Below are positions 34,140 through 42,819 of a DNA stretch of 46,249 bases, piece after piece; position 1 is the stretch's first letter, and each line of letters opens with the position of its first letter. Source of the DNA: Flavobacterium columnare NBRC 100251 = ATCC 23463 (GTDB lineage: Bacteria > Bacteroidota > Bacteroidia > Flavobacteriales > Flavobacteriaceae). The translations under genes were made by a program, and so were the position numbers. The stretch lies in the NCBI RefSeq assembly GCF_002530675.1, contig NZ_PCMX01000060.1, positions 1 to 46,249 on the forward strand, in the 5' to 3' direction. The notes beneath the pieces are model-generated. The model saw nothing but the letters and a program-made list of their open reading frames with translations. It was not told the DNA's origin and searched no databases.

Positions 34140-36761
34140 TTAAAAGAAATAGGAAATACTCCCTTTTAGAAAAAAAGGCGTTCCAGGGGTGTTATGAAAA
34201 TCTATGATTGGCTCTGTTTCATTTTTTAATTGTGATTGATCATAAAATTGGGCTTCATCCCATTTTGTATTAAATATATTTTCGGTAGAAAGACTAATTT
34301 CGTATCGTGGTCTGGTATATCTAATAACTACATCTGCTATAGTATAAGGTTTAGAATATACTGAGCCATCCTCAATAGCAGGACGTTCTCCCATAAAACG
34401 GTAACGTAAACTAGCGTTGATCCCATTTTCTAGTTTTAAGGTCAATCCTCCTGTTGAGTTCCATCTAGTATATAAAGGAATTAGGTTTTTTTCTTTTGGA
34501 GCTTCTCTTAAAAAGCTATAGGCATAATTTAGGTTTGTATCTGCCCATAAAAAATCTGTAAATTGAATTTTTAAAGAGGTATCTATTCCATATTTTCTAC
34601 TTGATCCTAAATTTTCAAAACTTCCATCATCTGAAATAAATTTAAATTCTGAGCCACTATCTGTCCACCAAGCTGTAAAATTAAAAATAGATTTTTTATA
34701 CAATTTCATTATAAAACCTAAATCAACACTTTCTGATTGTGGAACGGGATTCGTAGCAGTAGGATCTTTACTAACGGCTGTATGCGCATAGTTAGAATGA
34801 AAACCTATACCCCATTTTGCATATACTGAAAAATTAGAAGTTGGAGTAAAATGAATTTGTGCTTTAGGGTTAAAACGATAAACAGTCTTTTTGCCCGAAT
34901 TGTTATCCTCTATTTTATTTTTTAAATAAAAATTGAAAAGTTCATTTCTAAAACCCAATTTAAGTGACCATTTAGGTGCAAATTGCCAATCTTCATCTAA
35001 ATATAAACTATAATTTGTAATAGCTACGTCATCATTTGCGGCTTTGCTTAAAAATGCTCTTCGTAGAACATAATCTCTTCCTAATCCTAATATATCCGTT
35101 CGGGTGGCGAATCCAACTTCTGATGATAATTTTGTTGAACTTATATTATCGAGTCTATTATATGTACTTTTTAATCCAAATAAGTCCCTTTTTTCCCATT
35201 GTAATATTTCATCTCCGTTGATAGGGTCATTCATAAAAAAAGTAAAGTTTGAAAACAAATCAAAAATATTTTTGGAATAATAAAACTGATTTTTCCATGA
35301 TTGATTTTCCTTTAGTTTAGTATCTAAAATAACGTTTGTATTGAGTCTTGATGCTATTCCTCCTTCTGAATCATCTATAGCACCGTATCTAGATAAAGTA
35401 CCTTTTTCTATAGCTCGTAATGGCAATTGCCCAGAAGCATTCCAAGTACTTGAAAAATAAGACCCTGATAGTATAAGTGTTGTTTTTGGGGTAAGTTGTG
35501 CGTTGTATCTTCCAAAAAAATTAAAACGTTTGAATTTTAATTTACTTTCAAAAAAACCATCGGTATAATTATACTCTGAGGCAAAATAAGCGTTGTCATT
35601 CCATTTAGAAACTAAGTGCTTTTGATCTAAAATTTGAAGCATTGTTAAAACCCTTTGTGTATTAAACAAGCCCGATTCTAGTTTAACTATATTATTTTCT
35701 AAACGGTATTTAGAATTAAATTGAGCAGCTCCTGCCACTGAAAAATCTCCAAGAGAGGCCTCATAAGGTCCTTTAAAAAAATTAACAGTACCAATGGTTT
35801 CTGGAATCATAAAGTGCATATCCGCATACCCTTGTCCATGTGCATGAGAAGGCATATTAGCGGGTATACCATCCATTTGAATAGAAAAGTCTGTTCCGTG
35901 ATCGTTATCAATTCCTCTTACAAAAATTTGTTCCGCTTTTCCTCCACCTGCATGTTGTGCAATAAATAGCCCTGGAACGGCTCTAAGTAAATCTTGTGCT
36001 GATTTTATAGGTTGTAATTGTAAACTGATTTGATCTATTTTGTTTTCTTGTTTTTTGATTGATAAAGCAGAAATAACCAATTCTTCTAAGTTCATTACAT
36101 TGTGTAATAAGGAAATATTTAGTGATTTTTGTTCGTCTTTTTTGAAATTTATTTTTGTAGTAAATACATTATAACCTATATGAGAAACGACAATTGTTTT
36201 TATTCCTTCTGAAGCGGATTGCAACTTATATACTCCATTTTCTTGTGATATAGTACTTTCGCCAGATTCTTTTATTTTTATTGTGGCTCCTTCTATTTTG
36301 GTTTGGTTCGTTGCGTCTATAATAAAACCGTTAATACTACTTTGTCCTTGTGTTTTTTGAAATAAAAATAGGAAAAGTAAAAAACAACTTAAATTAAACA
36401 ATTTAGTTATGAAATTGCTTTTATTTTTTTGAGGTTTAAAATCATCTTTTGTACTATTTGAAGAAAAAAGTAACTGCTCTTTTATTAATGTATCTTTTAG
36501 AATATGAGTTGTTACAATTTTATTTGAAGTTTCGATATTCACTTCTTTATACCAAGTATTTTCAGGTTGGATATTTACAATGGGGCCTTTTTTACAAAAT
36601 CCTTGACATTTCGTTCGAATGGTATGAATTTCATCATTTAGCTCGTATTGTGTCAGGCTTTTTCGAAGCGTTTTAATATTTTCTTCTGCTCCATTATCAG
36701 TACAACAAGTACCATTACATAAATAAATGATTTTTTTAATCTTTGATAGATCCTTTGACAT
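34140..36761 (-). CDS. [2Fe-2S] ferredoxin-like domain joined in frame to a TonB-dependent receptor
   Basis: The open frame is 873 residues. Residues 1-100 are a thioredoxin-like ferredoxin domain with Cys15, Cys19/Cys20, Cys52 and Cys56 (LCNGTCC and KCQGFCKKGP). Residues 113-140 are a signal-peptide-like stretch (basic NKSNFITK, then SCFLLFLFLF, then Gln). After that come a carboxypeptidase-regulatory-like domain (about 141-225), a plug (about 245-355) with SHAHGQGYADMHF, and a beta barrel ending in ISYFF with a terminal Phe. A cytosolic Fe-S domain ahead of an internal export signal makes little sense. With one more A in the A7 tract (36426-36432) the ferredoxin ends at PQKK-stop and a receptor starts at ATG 36447 as MILNLKKNKSNF. 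Two genes are therefore likely. The receptor probably imports a cobalt or corrinoid ligand. Confidence 0.85.
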   Translation of the reverse strand: MSKDLSKIKKIIYLCNGTCCTDNGAEENIKTLRKSLTQYELNDEIHTIRTKCQGFCKKGPIVNIQPENTWYKEVNIETSNKIVTTHILKDTLIKEQLLFSSNSTKDDFKPQKNKSNFITKLFNLSCFLLFLFLFQKTQGQSSINGFIIDATNQTKIEGATIKIKESGESTISQENGVYKLQSASEGIKTIVVSHIGYNVFTTKINFKKDEQKSLNISLLHNVMNLEELVISALSIKKQENKIDQISLQLQPIKSAQDLLRAVPGLFIAQHAGGGKAEQIFVRGIDNDHGTDFSIQMDGIPANMPSHAHGQGYADMHFMIPETIGTVNFFKGPYEASLGDFSVAGAAQFNSKYRLENNIVKLESGLFNTQRVLTMLQILDQKHLVSKWNDNAYFASEYNYTDGFFESKLKFKRFNFFGRYNAQLTPKTTLILSGSYFSSTWNASGQLPLRAIEKGTLSRYGAIDDSEGGIASRLNTNVILDTKLKENQSWKNQFYYSKNIFDLFSNFTFFMNDPINGDEILQWEKRDLFGLKSTYNRLDNISSTKLSSEVGFATRTDILGLGRDYVLRRAFLSKAANDDVAITNYSLYLDEDWQFAPKWSLKLGFRNELFNFYLKNKIEDNNSGKKTVYRFNPKAQIHFTPTSNFSVYAKWGIGFHSNYAHTAVSKDPTATNPVPQSESVDLGFIMKLYKKSIFNFTAWWTDSGSEFKFISDDGSFENLGSSRKYGIDTSLKIQFTDFLWADTNLNYAYSFLREAPKEKNLIPLYTRWNSTGGLTLKLENGINASLRYRFMGERPAIEDGSVYSKPYTIADVVIRYTRPRYEISLSTENIFNTKWDEAQFYDQSQLKNETEPIIDFHNTPGTPFFLKGSISYFF
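36426..36432 (-). other. A7 tract (minus strand) at the ferredoxin/receptor junction
   Basis: Seven A on the coding strand join the two frames as CCT CAA AAA AAT AAA. Eight A would give CCT CAA AAA AAA TAA (ferredoxin stop) and at the same time put the ATG at 36447 in frame with the receptor signal peptide. With seven A that ATG reads only MILNLKKIKAIS and stops. The tract is thus either a base-calling loss, a true mutation, or a slippage switch. Confidence 0.7.
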
Positions 36762-36814
36762 GTTTGATTTTTTTTTCGTTAATAATCCCGTTAACTGATT
36801 ATTAGCGACTTTAG

Positions 36815-36857
36815 AAAAAGGACGTGTGAAAGATGGGAAGCATTACATTCACCCGTC
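36815..36857 (-). terminator. Terminator stem between riboswitch and receptor genes (expression platform)
   Basis: On the minus strand GACGGGTGAA (36848-36857) pairs with TTCACACGTC (36821-36830), four plus five base pairs around one mismatch, then C and T5. It lies about 15 bases after the riboswitch P1 3' strand and about 55 bases before the first gene, the position of a transcription-terminating expression platform. A second stem TAATAATC/GATTATTA lies closer to the ATG. Confidence 0.6.
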
Positions 36858-36873
36858 AGCCTTTACTCCGAAA

Positions 36874-37064
36874 GCCGCGAATCAATACAAAGGCAGGTCT
36901 TCTGACTTGTTTTAATTATAACGCCTTCCCATTTTAGTTTTTAGATAAAAACAGTGGCATTTAGTTATAATCTTTTTAAAAACTTACAGCAGCGGGTACT
37001 GTTCCAGATTTACACTGGATTCCCTTTTAATTCATTTCCAAAATGAAAACAAAACCATTGCGGC
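36874..37064 (-). promoter_or_regulatory. Cobalamin (B12) riboswitch
   Basis: Reading the minus strand from 37064: P1 GCCGCAAT; the conserved core GGGAATCCAGTGTAAATC, then GGAACAGTACCCGC and CTGTAAG; GCCACTG; ATGGGAAGGCG; the B12 box AGTCAGAAGACCTGCC (36892-36907); and the closing P1 strand GCGGC (36874-36878). This is the full conserved order of the adenosylcobalamin-type aptamer. It should switch off the operon from the ferredoxin/receptor genes to pduO when cobalamin is plentiful. Confidence 0.96.
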
Positions 37065-37065
37065 A

Positions 37066-37073
37066 CGAAAGTA
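37066..37073 (-). promoter_or_regulatory. Likely -7 element of the riboswitch operon
   Basis: TACTTTCG on the minus strand is one base off TAnnTTTG and directly precedes the P1 strand, so transcription would begin at the aptamer. No good -33 element is visible. The site fits in the 59-base gap after the cbiB stop. Confidence 0.4.
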
Positions 37074-37123
37074 CAAAAAACTAATAGAGTTTGTTAAAAA
37101 AATACTGGTTATAGAAGAAATTA

Positions 37124-38074
37124 TCAAAAATAACCCAAAAACACTATTTTTATTATCAATATCATAACAATTGCCGTTAGAGTAACTAAATGATTTATAA
37201 AATATACTTTTTTGAATTCATTATGCTTAATAACACGAGGATTGGTTCCTATAAATGGTTTTTCTACGATCTTTCCGTGGTATTTATTAGGTCCACCGAA
37301 ACGACAATTCATAATTCCTGCTAAAGCTGATTCTGGATAGCCTGAATTAGGACTTGCATGTTGAGTTCCAAATTTTAATACAAAAGGGAATAAGCTAAGT
37401 TTTCCACTAATTAAAACCATTAAAAAAGCAGTTATTCGAGCAGGGATATAATTAGCTACATCATCTAATCGAGCGGCAAATTTTCCAAAATAACAATATT
37501 TATCATTCTTATAACCAATCATAGAATCTAAAGTATTTATCATTTTATAAACCATCATAAATGGTAATCCTCCAATAGCATAATAAAAAAGAGGAGCAAT
37601 TACACCGTCACTCAAATTTTCAGATAATGTTTCTAAAACAGCTATTCGTATTTGATTTTCAGAAAGTGTAGACGTATCTCTTCCTACAATCCATGATAAA
37701 CGTTTTCTTCCTGCTTCTAATCCTTTTTCTTCTAATGTATCAAATACTTCTCTTCCTTCTTGTAATAGGCTTTTATTAGCTAGACCGTAAAATATAAAAA
37801 GACTGGTAAAAAGGATATAAAGGTTAAAATTAATATCTAATAAAATACTTGATAAAAAATAAAAAAATAAAAAAACAGAACTGCATAATGCTAGAGTAAG
37901 AAAGAGTCCTTTTATAAATCTACCATTTCCTTTATTTAAAAAGTTTTCACCAAAATAGATTGTGTTTCCAAAAAAACGAATAGGATGTGGTAAGCTTCTT
38001 GGATCTCCCAATAATAAATCTAAAAAATAACCTATAAGTAATGGTATTGAAAAAATAATTAAAGAATTGTCCAT
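37124..38074 (-). CDS. cbiB: Adenosylcobinamide-phosphate synthase CbiB
   Basis: A 316-residue membrane protein. Family motifs are GYFLDLLLGDPRSLPHPIRF near the N-terminus, SWIVGRDTSTL, TLSENLSDGVIAPLFYYAIG, YKMINTLDSMIGYK, and the late SPNSGYPESALAGIM. It joins (R)-1-amino-2-propanol (phosphate) to adenosylcobyric acid. Its start overlaps the aminotransferase-like gene by 16 bases. It is called CobD in the aerobic nomenclature. Confidence 0.94.
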   Translation of the reverse strand: MDNSLIIFSIPLLIGYFLDLLLGDPRSLPHPIRFFGNTIYFGENFLNKGNGRFIKGLFLTLALCSSVFLFFYFLSSILLDINFNLYILFTSLFIFYGLANKSLLQEGREVFDTLEEKGLEAGRKRLSWIVGRDTSTLSENQIRIAVLETLSENLSDGVIAPLFYYAIGGLPFMMVYKMINTLDSMIGYKNDKYCYFGKFAARLDDVANYIPARITAFLMVLISGKLSLFPFVLKFGTQHASPNSGYPESALAGIMNCRFGGPNKYHGKIVEKPFIGTNPRVIKHNEFKKVYFINHLVTLTAIVMILIIKIVFLGYF

Positions 38075-39081
38075 TGTTGAATAGCATCAATTAAAAGTTT
38101 ATTTTCTAAAGGTTTTTGTGTTGCCACTCGAAAATATTGTGATGAAAGTCCTCGGAAATTGCTAGCATCTCGAATGAGCAACTGATGTTTTTTTAAAAGG
38201 TATTCTTTTAGTTCTGGAGCTGTCTTTTTATTTGTTTTGCACAAGAAAAAATTAGTGTTTGTTGAGTAAACGTCTATATTTTGAATTTCTTGTAAAGCAT
38301 TAATAAATTGAGTTGTATCTGCTAGTATTTTTTCTATTGGTAATACAATGTTAGCAGCATTTTTAACGATATATTTTCCTGCTTCAATTGCCATAGTATT
38401 TACGGACCAAGGCATTTTAACGGTTTCAATTGCTTGAATGTTTTGTTTTTGACTAATGATATAGCCTAATCGTAAACCTGGAATAGAATAGGTTTTGGTT
38501 AATGATTTTACAATGAATAAATTAGAAAAATTATTTATTTCGTTAACTATTGAAATATCAACCAATGTAAAATCTACATAAGCTTCATCAATTATAAATA
38601 ATGTGTTAGGATTATTTTTTAAAAGAAAATGAAGGTCTTTTTTATGAAAAACCAATCCTGTTGGATTATTAGGATTTCCTAAAAAAACAGCTTCTGTAGA
38701 AAAAAGACTTGTTTTATTTAGATCTGACCATTTAAGGAAATTTAATGAAATATCATGTACTTGACAAGCGTCATTATATTCTGAAAATGAGGGTATAATA
38801 ATTGTGGCTGACTTCTTTTGTAAAAAGTGTGCTATTAAGTAAAATGCTTCTGTAGCACCATTGGTTACTAATATTTGATTGGGTTTTAGTTGGTGCCAAC
38901 TAGCTAATTCTTTTTGCAATGATTCAGCATTTGCTTCGGGATAATGAGCTATTTTATCCCAATACTGAGAAAGATGTTCTTTCAAACCTTTAGGAAATCC
39001 TTCATAAAAAACGTTTGAACTAAAATTTGCTTTAATGCTTCCGTTATATAAATAACCGTCATCTCCATGTCCTAAAATCAT
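38059..39081 (-). CDS. Threonine-phosphate decarboxylase (CobC/CobD type)
   Basis: 340 residues of the class I/II PLP aminotransferase fold. It starts HGDDGYLYNGSIKANFSSN, as in CobC/CobD/HisC-like proteins. VTNGATEAFYLIAH, LGNPNNPTGLVF, FIIDEAYVDF and the cofactor lysine in SLTKTYSIPGLRLGY are all present. It decarboxylates L-threonine phosphate to (R)-1-amino-2-propanol phosphate for the CbiB step. The neighbouring pduX supplies threonine phosphate. HisC is the close alternative, but position between cobQ and cbiB decides. Confidence 0.88.
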   Translation of the reverse strand: MILGHGDDGYLYNGSIKANFSSNVFYEGFPKGLKEHLSQYWDKIAHYPEANAESLQKELASWHQLKPNQILVTNGATEAFYLIAHFLQKKSATIIIPSFSEYNDACQVHDISLNFLKWSDLNKTSLFSTEAVFLGNPNNPTGLVFHKKDLHFLLKNNPNTLFIIDEAYVDFTLVDISIVNEINNFSNLFIVKSLTKTYSIPGLRLGYIISQKQNIQAIETVKMPWSVNTMAIEAGKYIVKNAANIVLPIEKILADTTQFINALQEIQNIDVYSTNTNFFLCKTNKKTAPELKEYLLKKHQLLIRDASNFRGLSSQYFRVATQKPLENKLLIDAIQQWTIL

Positions 39082-40559
39082 GCTTCTGTTTCTTTAAGAA
39101 CTTCATAAATATAGTTAATGTCTATATGCTCTCGTAAGTGTTGGGCTAATAAATCATATTGTTCTTCTTTAAAAGTCTTATGATCAAATGTACTTGCTGC
39201 TACTTTTTTATTGGTTTGTAAAAGTAAGTCTTTTATAACAATTTCATTATCCAATATTCCATGAATATAAGTCCCCCAACATTTATCAGATAAATAATAA
39301 CCATCGCCTGTTTTGTCATCAAAAGTATTTAGAATAGACTCTTTGTTTTCTATTGTAGAAACGCCCATGTGTATTTCATACCCTTTGCATATTTTTTGGT
39401 GTTTTTTAAAATAAAATTGTACCTGACGTGTTATTTTTTTTTCTGTAAGAATCGTTTTAACAGGAAGTATTCCTAATCCAGCCATAGTTTCTATAGTTCC
39501 TTCAATATGGTTTGGATCTTCTATGGTTTGTCCCATCATTTGATAACCGCCACAAATTCCTATAACTATTTTATTATTTTTGTGTGCTTTTATAATCGCT
39601 TCAGCTACTCCATTGTTTTTAATATCAATCAAATCCGAAATGGTGTTTTTACTTCCTGGAATAATTACAATATCTGCTTTTTCTATTTCAGAAGTTTTTT
39701 TTGTATAAAATAAATTTATGTTTTTATGTTGTTCTAATACATTAAAATCCGTGTAATTTGATACTCTATTAAGCAAAATAACCGCTATATTTATTTTATT
39801 TTCTACTGCTTGGGAGGTTTTTTTTTGAAGACTAACAGAGTCTTCTTCTTCTATATAAATATCTTTCCTATAAGGTACCAATCCTACTACAGGAATACCG
39901 CAAAGAGTTTCTATTATTTTTTTACCTTCTTCAAAAAGACGTGAATCGCCACGAAATTTATTAATGATAATTCCTTTTATTAAAGCTTTTTCTTCAGGAG
40001 TTAATAAAGCTATACTTCCATAAACACTTGCAAAAACCCCTCCTCTATCTATATCCGCAATTAAAAAAGTAGAAGCATTAGCATATTTTGCCATGCGCAT
40101 ATTGGTTATATCTCGATCTTTTAGGTTTAATTCTGAAATACTTCCTGCTCCTTCAAGTACGATTGGATTGTATTGTTCTGATAATCGGGTATAAGCCGCT
40201 TGTGCTTCTTTCAATAATTCCTTTTTATCATTTCCCATAAAATAATCAAAAGCTGATTGGTTCCCCAATGGTTTACCGTTTAAAACAACCTGTGAGCTCT
40301 TATCATTAGTAGGTTTTAATAAAACAGGATTCATATCCGTGCTACACGCAATCCCACAAGCTTCTGCCTGAACTGCTTGAGCACGACCTATTTCAAGTCC
40401 GTCAGGAGTAGCAAAACTATTGAGTGACATATTTTGTGATTTAAAAGGTGCTGGATTATAACCATCTTGCTTAAAAATACGACAAAATCCAGTATTAATA
40501 ATACTTTTGCCTACATCAGAGGCGGTACCAACAAACATTATAGGTCTTAATTTTTGCAT
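39078..40559 (-). CDS. cobQ: Cobyric acid synthase CobQ/CbiP
   Basis: 493 residues. The N-terminal dethiobiotin-synthetase-like ATPase has FVGTASDVGKSIINTGFC and PFKSQNMSLNSF with EIGRAQAVQAEACG. The C-terminal glutaminase (about 250-493) has the catalytic Cys in VIGICGGYQMMG and a late His in WGTYIHGILD. It amidates carboxyls b, d, e and g of adenosylcobyrinic acid a,c-diamide. It overlaps the next gene by 4 bases and follows pduX after 5 bases. Confidence 0.95.
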   Translation of the reverse strand: MQKLRPIMFVGTASDVGKSIINTGFCRIFKQDGYNPAPFKSQNMSLNSFATPDGLEIGRAQAVQAEACGIACSTDMNPVLLKPTNDKSSQVVLNGKPLGNQSAFDYFMGNDKKELLKEAQAAYTRLSEQYNPIVLEGAGSISELNLKDRDITNMRMAKYANASTFLIADIDRGGVFASVYGSIALLTPEEKALIKGIIINKFRGDSRLFEEGKKIIETLCGIPVVGLVPYRKDIYIEEEDSVSLQKKTSQAVENKINIAVILLNRVSNYTDFNVLEQHKNINLFYTKKTSEIEKADIVIIPGSKNTISDLIDIKNNGVAEAIIKAHKNNKIVIGICGGYQMMGQTIEDPNHIEGTIETMAGLGILPVKTILTEKKITRQVQFYFKKHQKICKGYEIHMGVSTIENKESILNTFDDKTGDGYYLSDKCWGTYIHGILDNEIVIKDLLLQTNKKVAASTFDHKTFKEEQYDLLAQHLREHIDINYIYEVLKETEA

Positions 40560-40564
40560 AGAAT

Positions 40565-41410
40565 TTATTCAATGTAAAGAGTTGTTTTCCAGTGTTTTTC
40601 GACTAAACACCTAACTTTAAAATCTATAGATTTTAAACGATAGGGTTCTATGAGTAATCCCATAAATGTACCACTATGTGCCACAAATAAACCACAATTA
40701 TTTTCTATAGCAAAATCATACAATAAAGTAAAATTTTTTTTAGGCAAAATAGTTTCGTTTATAAGAGCACTTTTTGTAACGCATTCAAAAAATGTTGTAT
40801 AATCATTATTTTTTGCACTTATTTTAAGAATAGAATACAGATTTTTAAATTCTATCATTTGACTTTCGGAATATTCTCTAGCCTTCGATATTTTAATTGT
40901 ATCAATATCCACATTTGGATCCGAATCAAAATATAATATGGAATAAGAAATAGGATTTAAATTTTCTAAAATTTCTCCTGACTTTTGATTAAATAATAAA
41001 GAATTAAAATCCAGACAAGGATCCGTAGGATCTATTTGAGAAGCTATTTTATAAAGAAAATGATTTGAAAATTGGGTCTTATATAACTTATTTAAAGTGA
41101 GCAAAATCCCTAATATATCAGTAGAACTAGAAGATAACCCTTTACCTACTTTAAAATTCCTTTTTTGGTTGAAATAAATTTTATCTATAGGAGAAATTCC
41201 TTTTTTTTCTATTAATGAATGAAATAACTCCCTTGCTCTATTTGATTTTATATCTAGTTTTGTTTCTTCAGCAATAGAATTTGTACTTGCAATAGTATCT
41301 GTTTTAAATAATTTAGAAGATTTATTGCTTACTAAAAATGGTTGATTTTTACCAAAAGCTCCTTGAAGAAGCTCGCCCACTTTAGCATAAGTAGTAATCT
41401 GTATTGTCAT
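40565..41410 (-). CDS. pduX: PduX-like L-threonine kinase (GHMP family)
   Basis: 281 residues. YAKVGELLQGAFG near the N-terminus is typical of PduX; the GHMP ATP loop is VGKGLSSSSTDILG; the C-terminal GHMP motif is FVAHSGTFMGLLI. PduX phosphorylates L-threonine for aminopropanol-phosphate synthesis, which fits the threonine-phosphate decarboxylase two genes downstream. It is the first gene of the pduX-cobQ-cobC/cobD-cbiB operon, expressed from the divergent promoter at 41434. Confidence 0.85.
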   Translation of the reverse strand: MTIQITTYAKVGELLQGAFGKNQPFLVSNKSSKLFKTDTIASTNSIAEETKLDIKSNRARELFHSLIEKKGISPIDKIYFNQKRNFKVGKGLSSSSTDILGILLTLNKLYKTQFSNHFLYKIASQIDPTDPCLDFNSLLFNQKSGEILENLNPISYSILYFDSDPNVDIDTIKISKAREYSESQMIEFKNLYSILKISAKNNDYTTFFECVTKSALINETILPKKNFTLLYDFAIENNCGLFVAHSGTFMGLLIEPYRLKSIDFKVRCLVEKHWKTTLYIE

Positions 41411-41433
41411 TTTCTCTTTCTTTATAGAGTTAC

Positions 41434-41467
41434 AAAGATAAAAATTGAGAATTGATTTTTATCTTTG
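41434..41467. promoter_or_regulatory. Divergent promoters of pduX and cbiA inside one inverted repeat
   Basis: CAAAGATAAAAAT (41434-41446) and its exact complement (41455-41467) flank 8 bases. Each outer end is a perfect -7 element TATCTTTG: on the minus strand at 41434-41441 towards pduX (ATG at 41410), on the plus strand at 41460-41467 towards cbiA (ATG at 41473). The two elements point away from each other. No -33 TTG is clear. Confidence 0.6.
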
Positions 41468-41472
41468 AAATT

Positions 41473-42819
41473 ATGAAACCACAATTTCTTATAGCAGCAC
41501 CATCTAGTAACTCAGGAAAAACAACTATTACACTTGGTTTACTACGATTATTAAAAAATAACGGATATAAAGTACAACCATTCAAATGCGGTCCTGATTA
41601 TATTGATACGAAACACCATACAAAAGCTGCGGGGGAGCCAAGTATTAATTTAGATACCTATATGATGAGTGAAAGTCATGTTAAAACTTTATATAAAAAA
41701 TATAGCCAAGAGGCTGATATATCTATCATAGAAGGTGTAATGGGGCTTTTTGACGGGGCAAATCGTATGCAAGGAAGCAGTGCTGAAATAGCATTATTAT
41801 TAAACATTCCTATCATTTTAGTTGTCAATGCTAAATCTATGGCTTACAGCGTTGCTCCATTGTTATTTGGGCTTAAAAATTTTAATCCCATGATAAAAAT
41901 TGCAGGGGTTATCTTTAACTTCGTAAATACAGAGAGCCATTATTCTTTTTTAAAAGAAGCTTGTAATGATGTAGGCATTGAAGCTTTAGGGTATATCCCT
42001 TCGAATGCTGATATTACTATTCCTTCACGTCATTTAGGCTTGTTTATATCTCCTGAACAGGACTATGAATTAATAATTGAAAATGCAGCAAAACACTTGG
42101 CTAAATCTATTGATATAAATCGTATTTTATCAATTTGTAAAGCCGATATTTCTAGTACTAAAAATCATCCTTTTATTCCAAAAAATACAATCGAATTAAA
42201 AACCAAAATCAACCCTTTTTTTAAAGACTATACAATAGCCGTAGCCCATGATAATGCTTTTAATTTTACTTATTTTGAAAATATAAAAGGATTAGAAAAT
42301 TTAGGCAAAATTATTTATTTCAGCCCTATCACAGATAGCAAAATGCCTAAAGCTGATATTTTGTACTTAGCTGGAGGTTATCCAGAATTGTATTTAAACG
42401 ATTTAACAAATAATATATCTATGCGTAAATCTATCTTTGATTTTTGCTCTAATGGTGGAAAAGTAATAGCTGAATGTGGTGGAATGATGTATTTAGGTAA
42501 TCAAATTATTAATTCAGAAGGAATTGCTTATCCAATGGTAGGTTTTTTACCTATAGAAACTTCAATGGAAAAAGCTAAACTTTCTTTAGGATATAGAGAA
42601 ATAAGGTTAGATAATCAAATAGTTAAAGGACATGAGTTCCACTATTCTAAAATAATCGAGAAGAAGAAGATACCAACTGTTGGTCAAATTTTTAATGCTA
42701 AAGGAATAGAAGTGGCAACTCCTATTTATAGATTAAAAAATGTTATGGCATCTTATATTCATTTCTATTGGGGAGATTCTAATCTTGTTGCTGATTTTTT
42801 AATTCAAGTGCCTCTTTAG
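41473..42819 (+). CDS. cbiA: Cobyrinic acid a,c-diamide synthase CbiA/CobB
   Basis: 448 residues from this start. The ATPase domain has LIAAPSSNSGKTTITLGLL, QPFKCGPDYIDTKHH and IEGVMGLFDG. The glutaminase domain has LAGGYPEL, the catalytic Cys in VIAECGGMMYLG and the late ASYIHFYWG. It amidates the a and c side chains. An ATG at 41452 in the same frame adds seven residues, but it lies upstream of the -7 element, so the ATG at 41473 is preferred; the transcript would be nearly leaderless. It diverges from the other cob genes. Confidence 0.93.
   Translation: MKPQFLIAAPSSNSGKTTITLGLLRLLKNNGYKVQPFKCGPDYIDTKHHTKAAGEPSINLDTYMMSESHVKTLYKKYSQEADISIIEGVMGLFDGANRMQGSSAEIALLLNIPIILVVNAKSMAYSVAPLLFGLKNFNPMIKIAGVIFNFVNTESHYSFLKEACNDVGIEALGYIPSNADITIPSRHLGLFISPEQDYELIIENAAKHLAKSIDINRILSICKADISSTKNHPFIPKNTIELKTKINPFFKDYTIAVAHDNAFNFTYFENIKGLENLGKIIYFSPITDSKMPKADILYLAGGYPELYLNDLTNNISMRKSIFDFCSNGGKVIAECGGMMYLGNQIINSEGIAYPMVGFLPIETSMEKAKLSLGYREIRLDNQIVKGHEFHYSKIIEKKKIPTVGQIFNAKGIEVATPIYRLKNVMASYIHFYWGDSNLVADFLIQVPL

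Noticed and set aside
20012..36761. Fused ferredoxin as a partner for CbiX redox chemistry encoded together with the receptor on purpose
   Set aside because: Attractive because CbiX carries an Fe-S motif, but the one-base explanation at the A7 tract accounts for the fusion more simply, and nothing in the sequence links the ferredoxin to CbiX.
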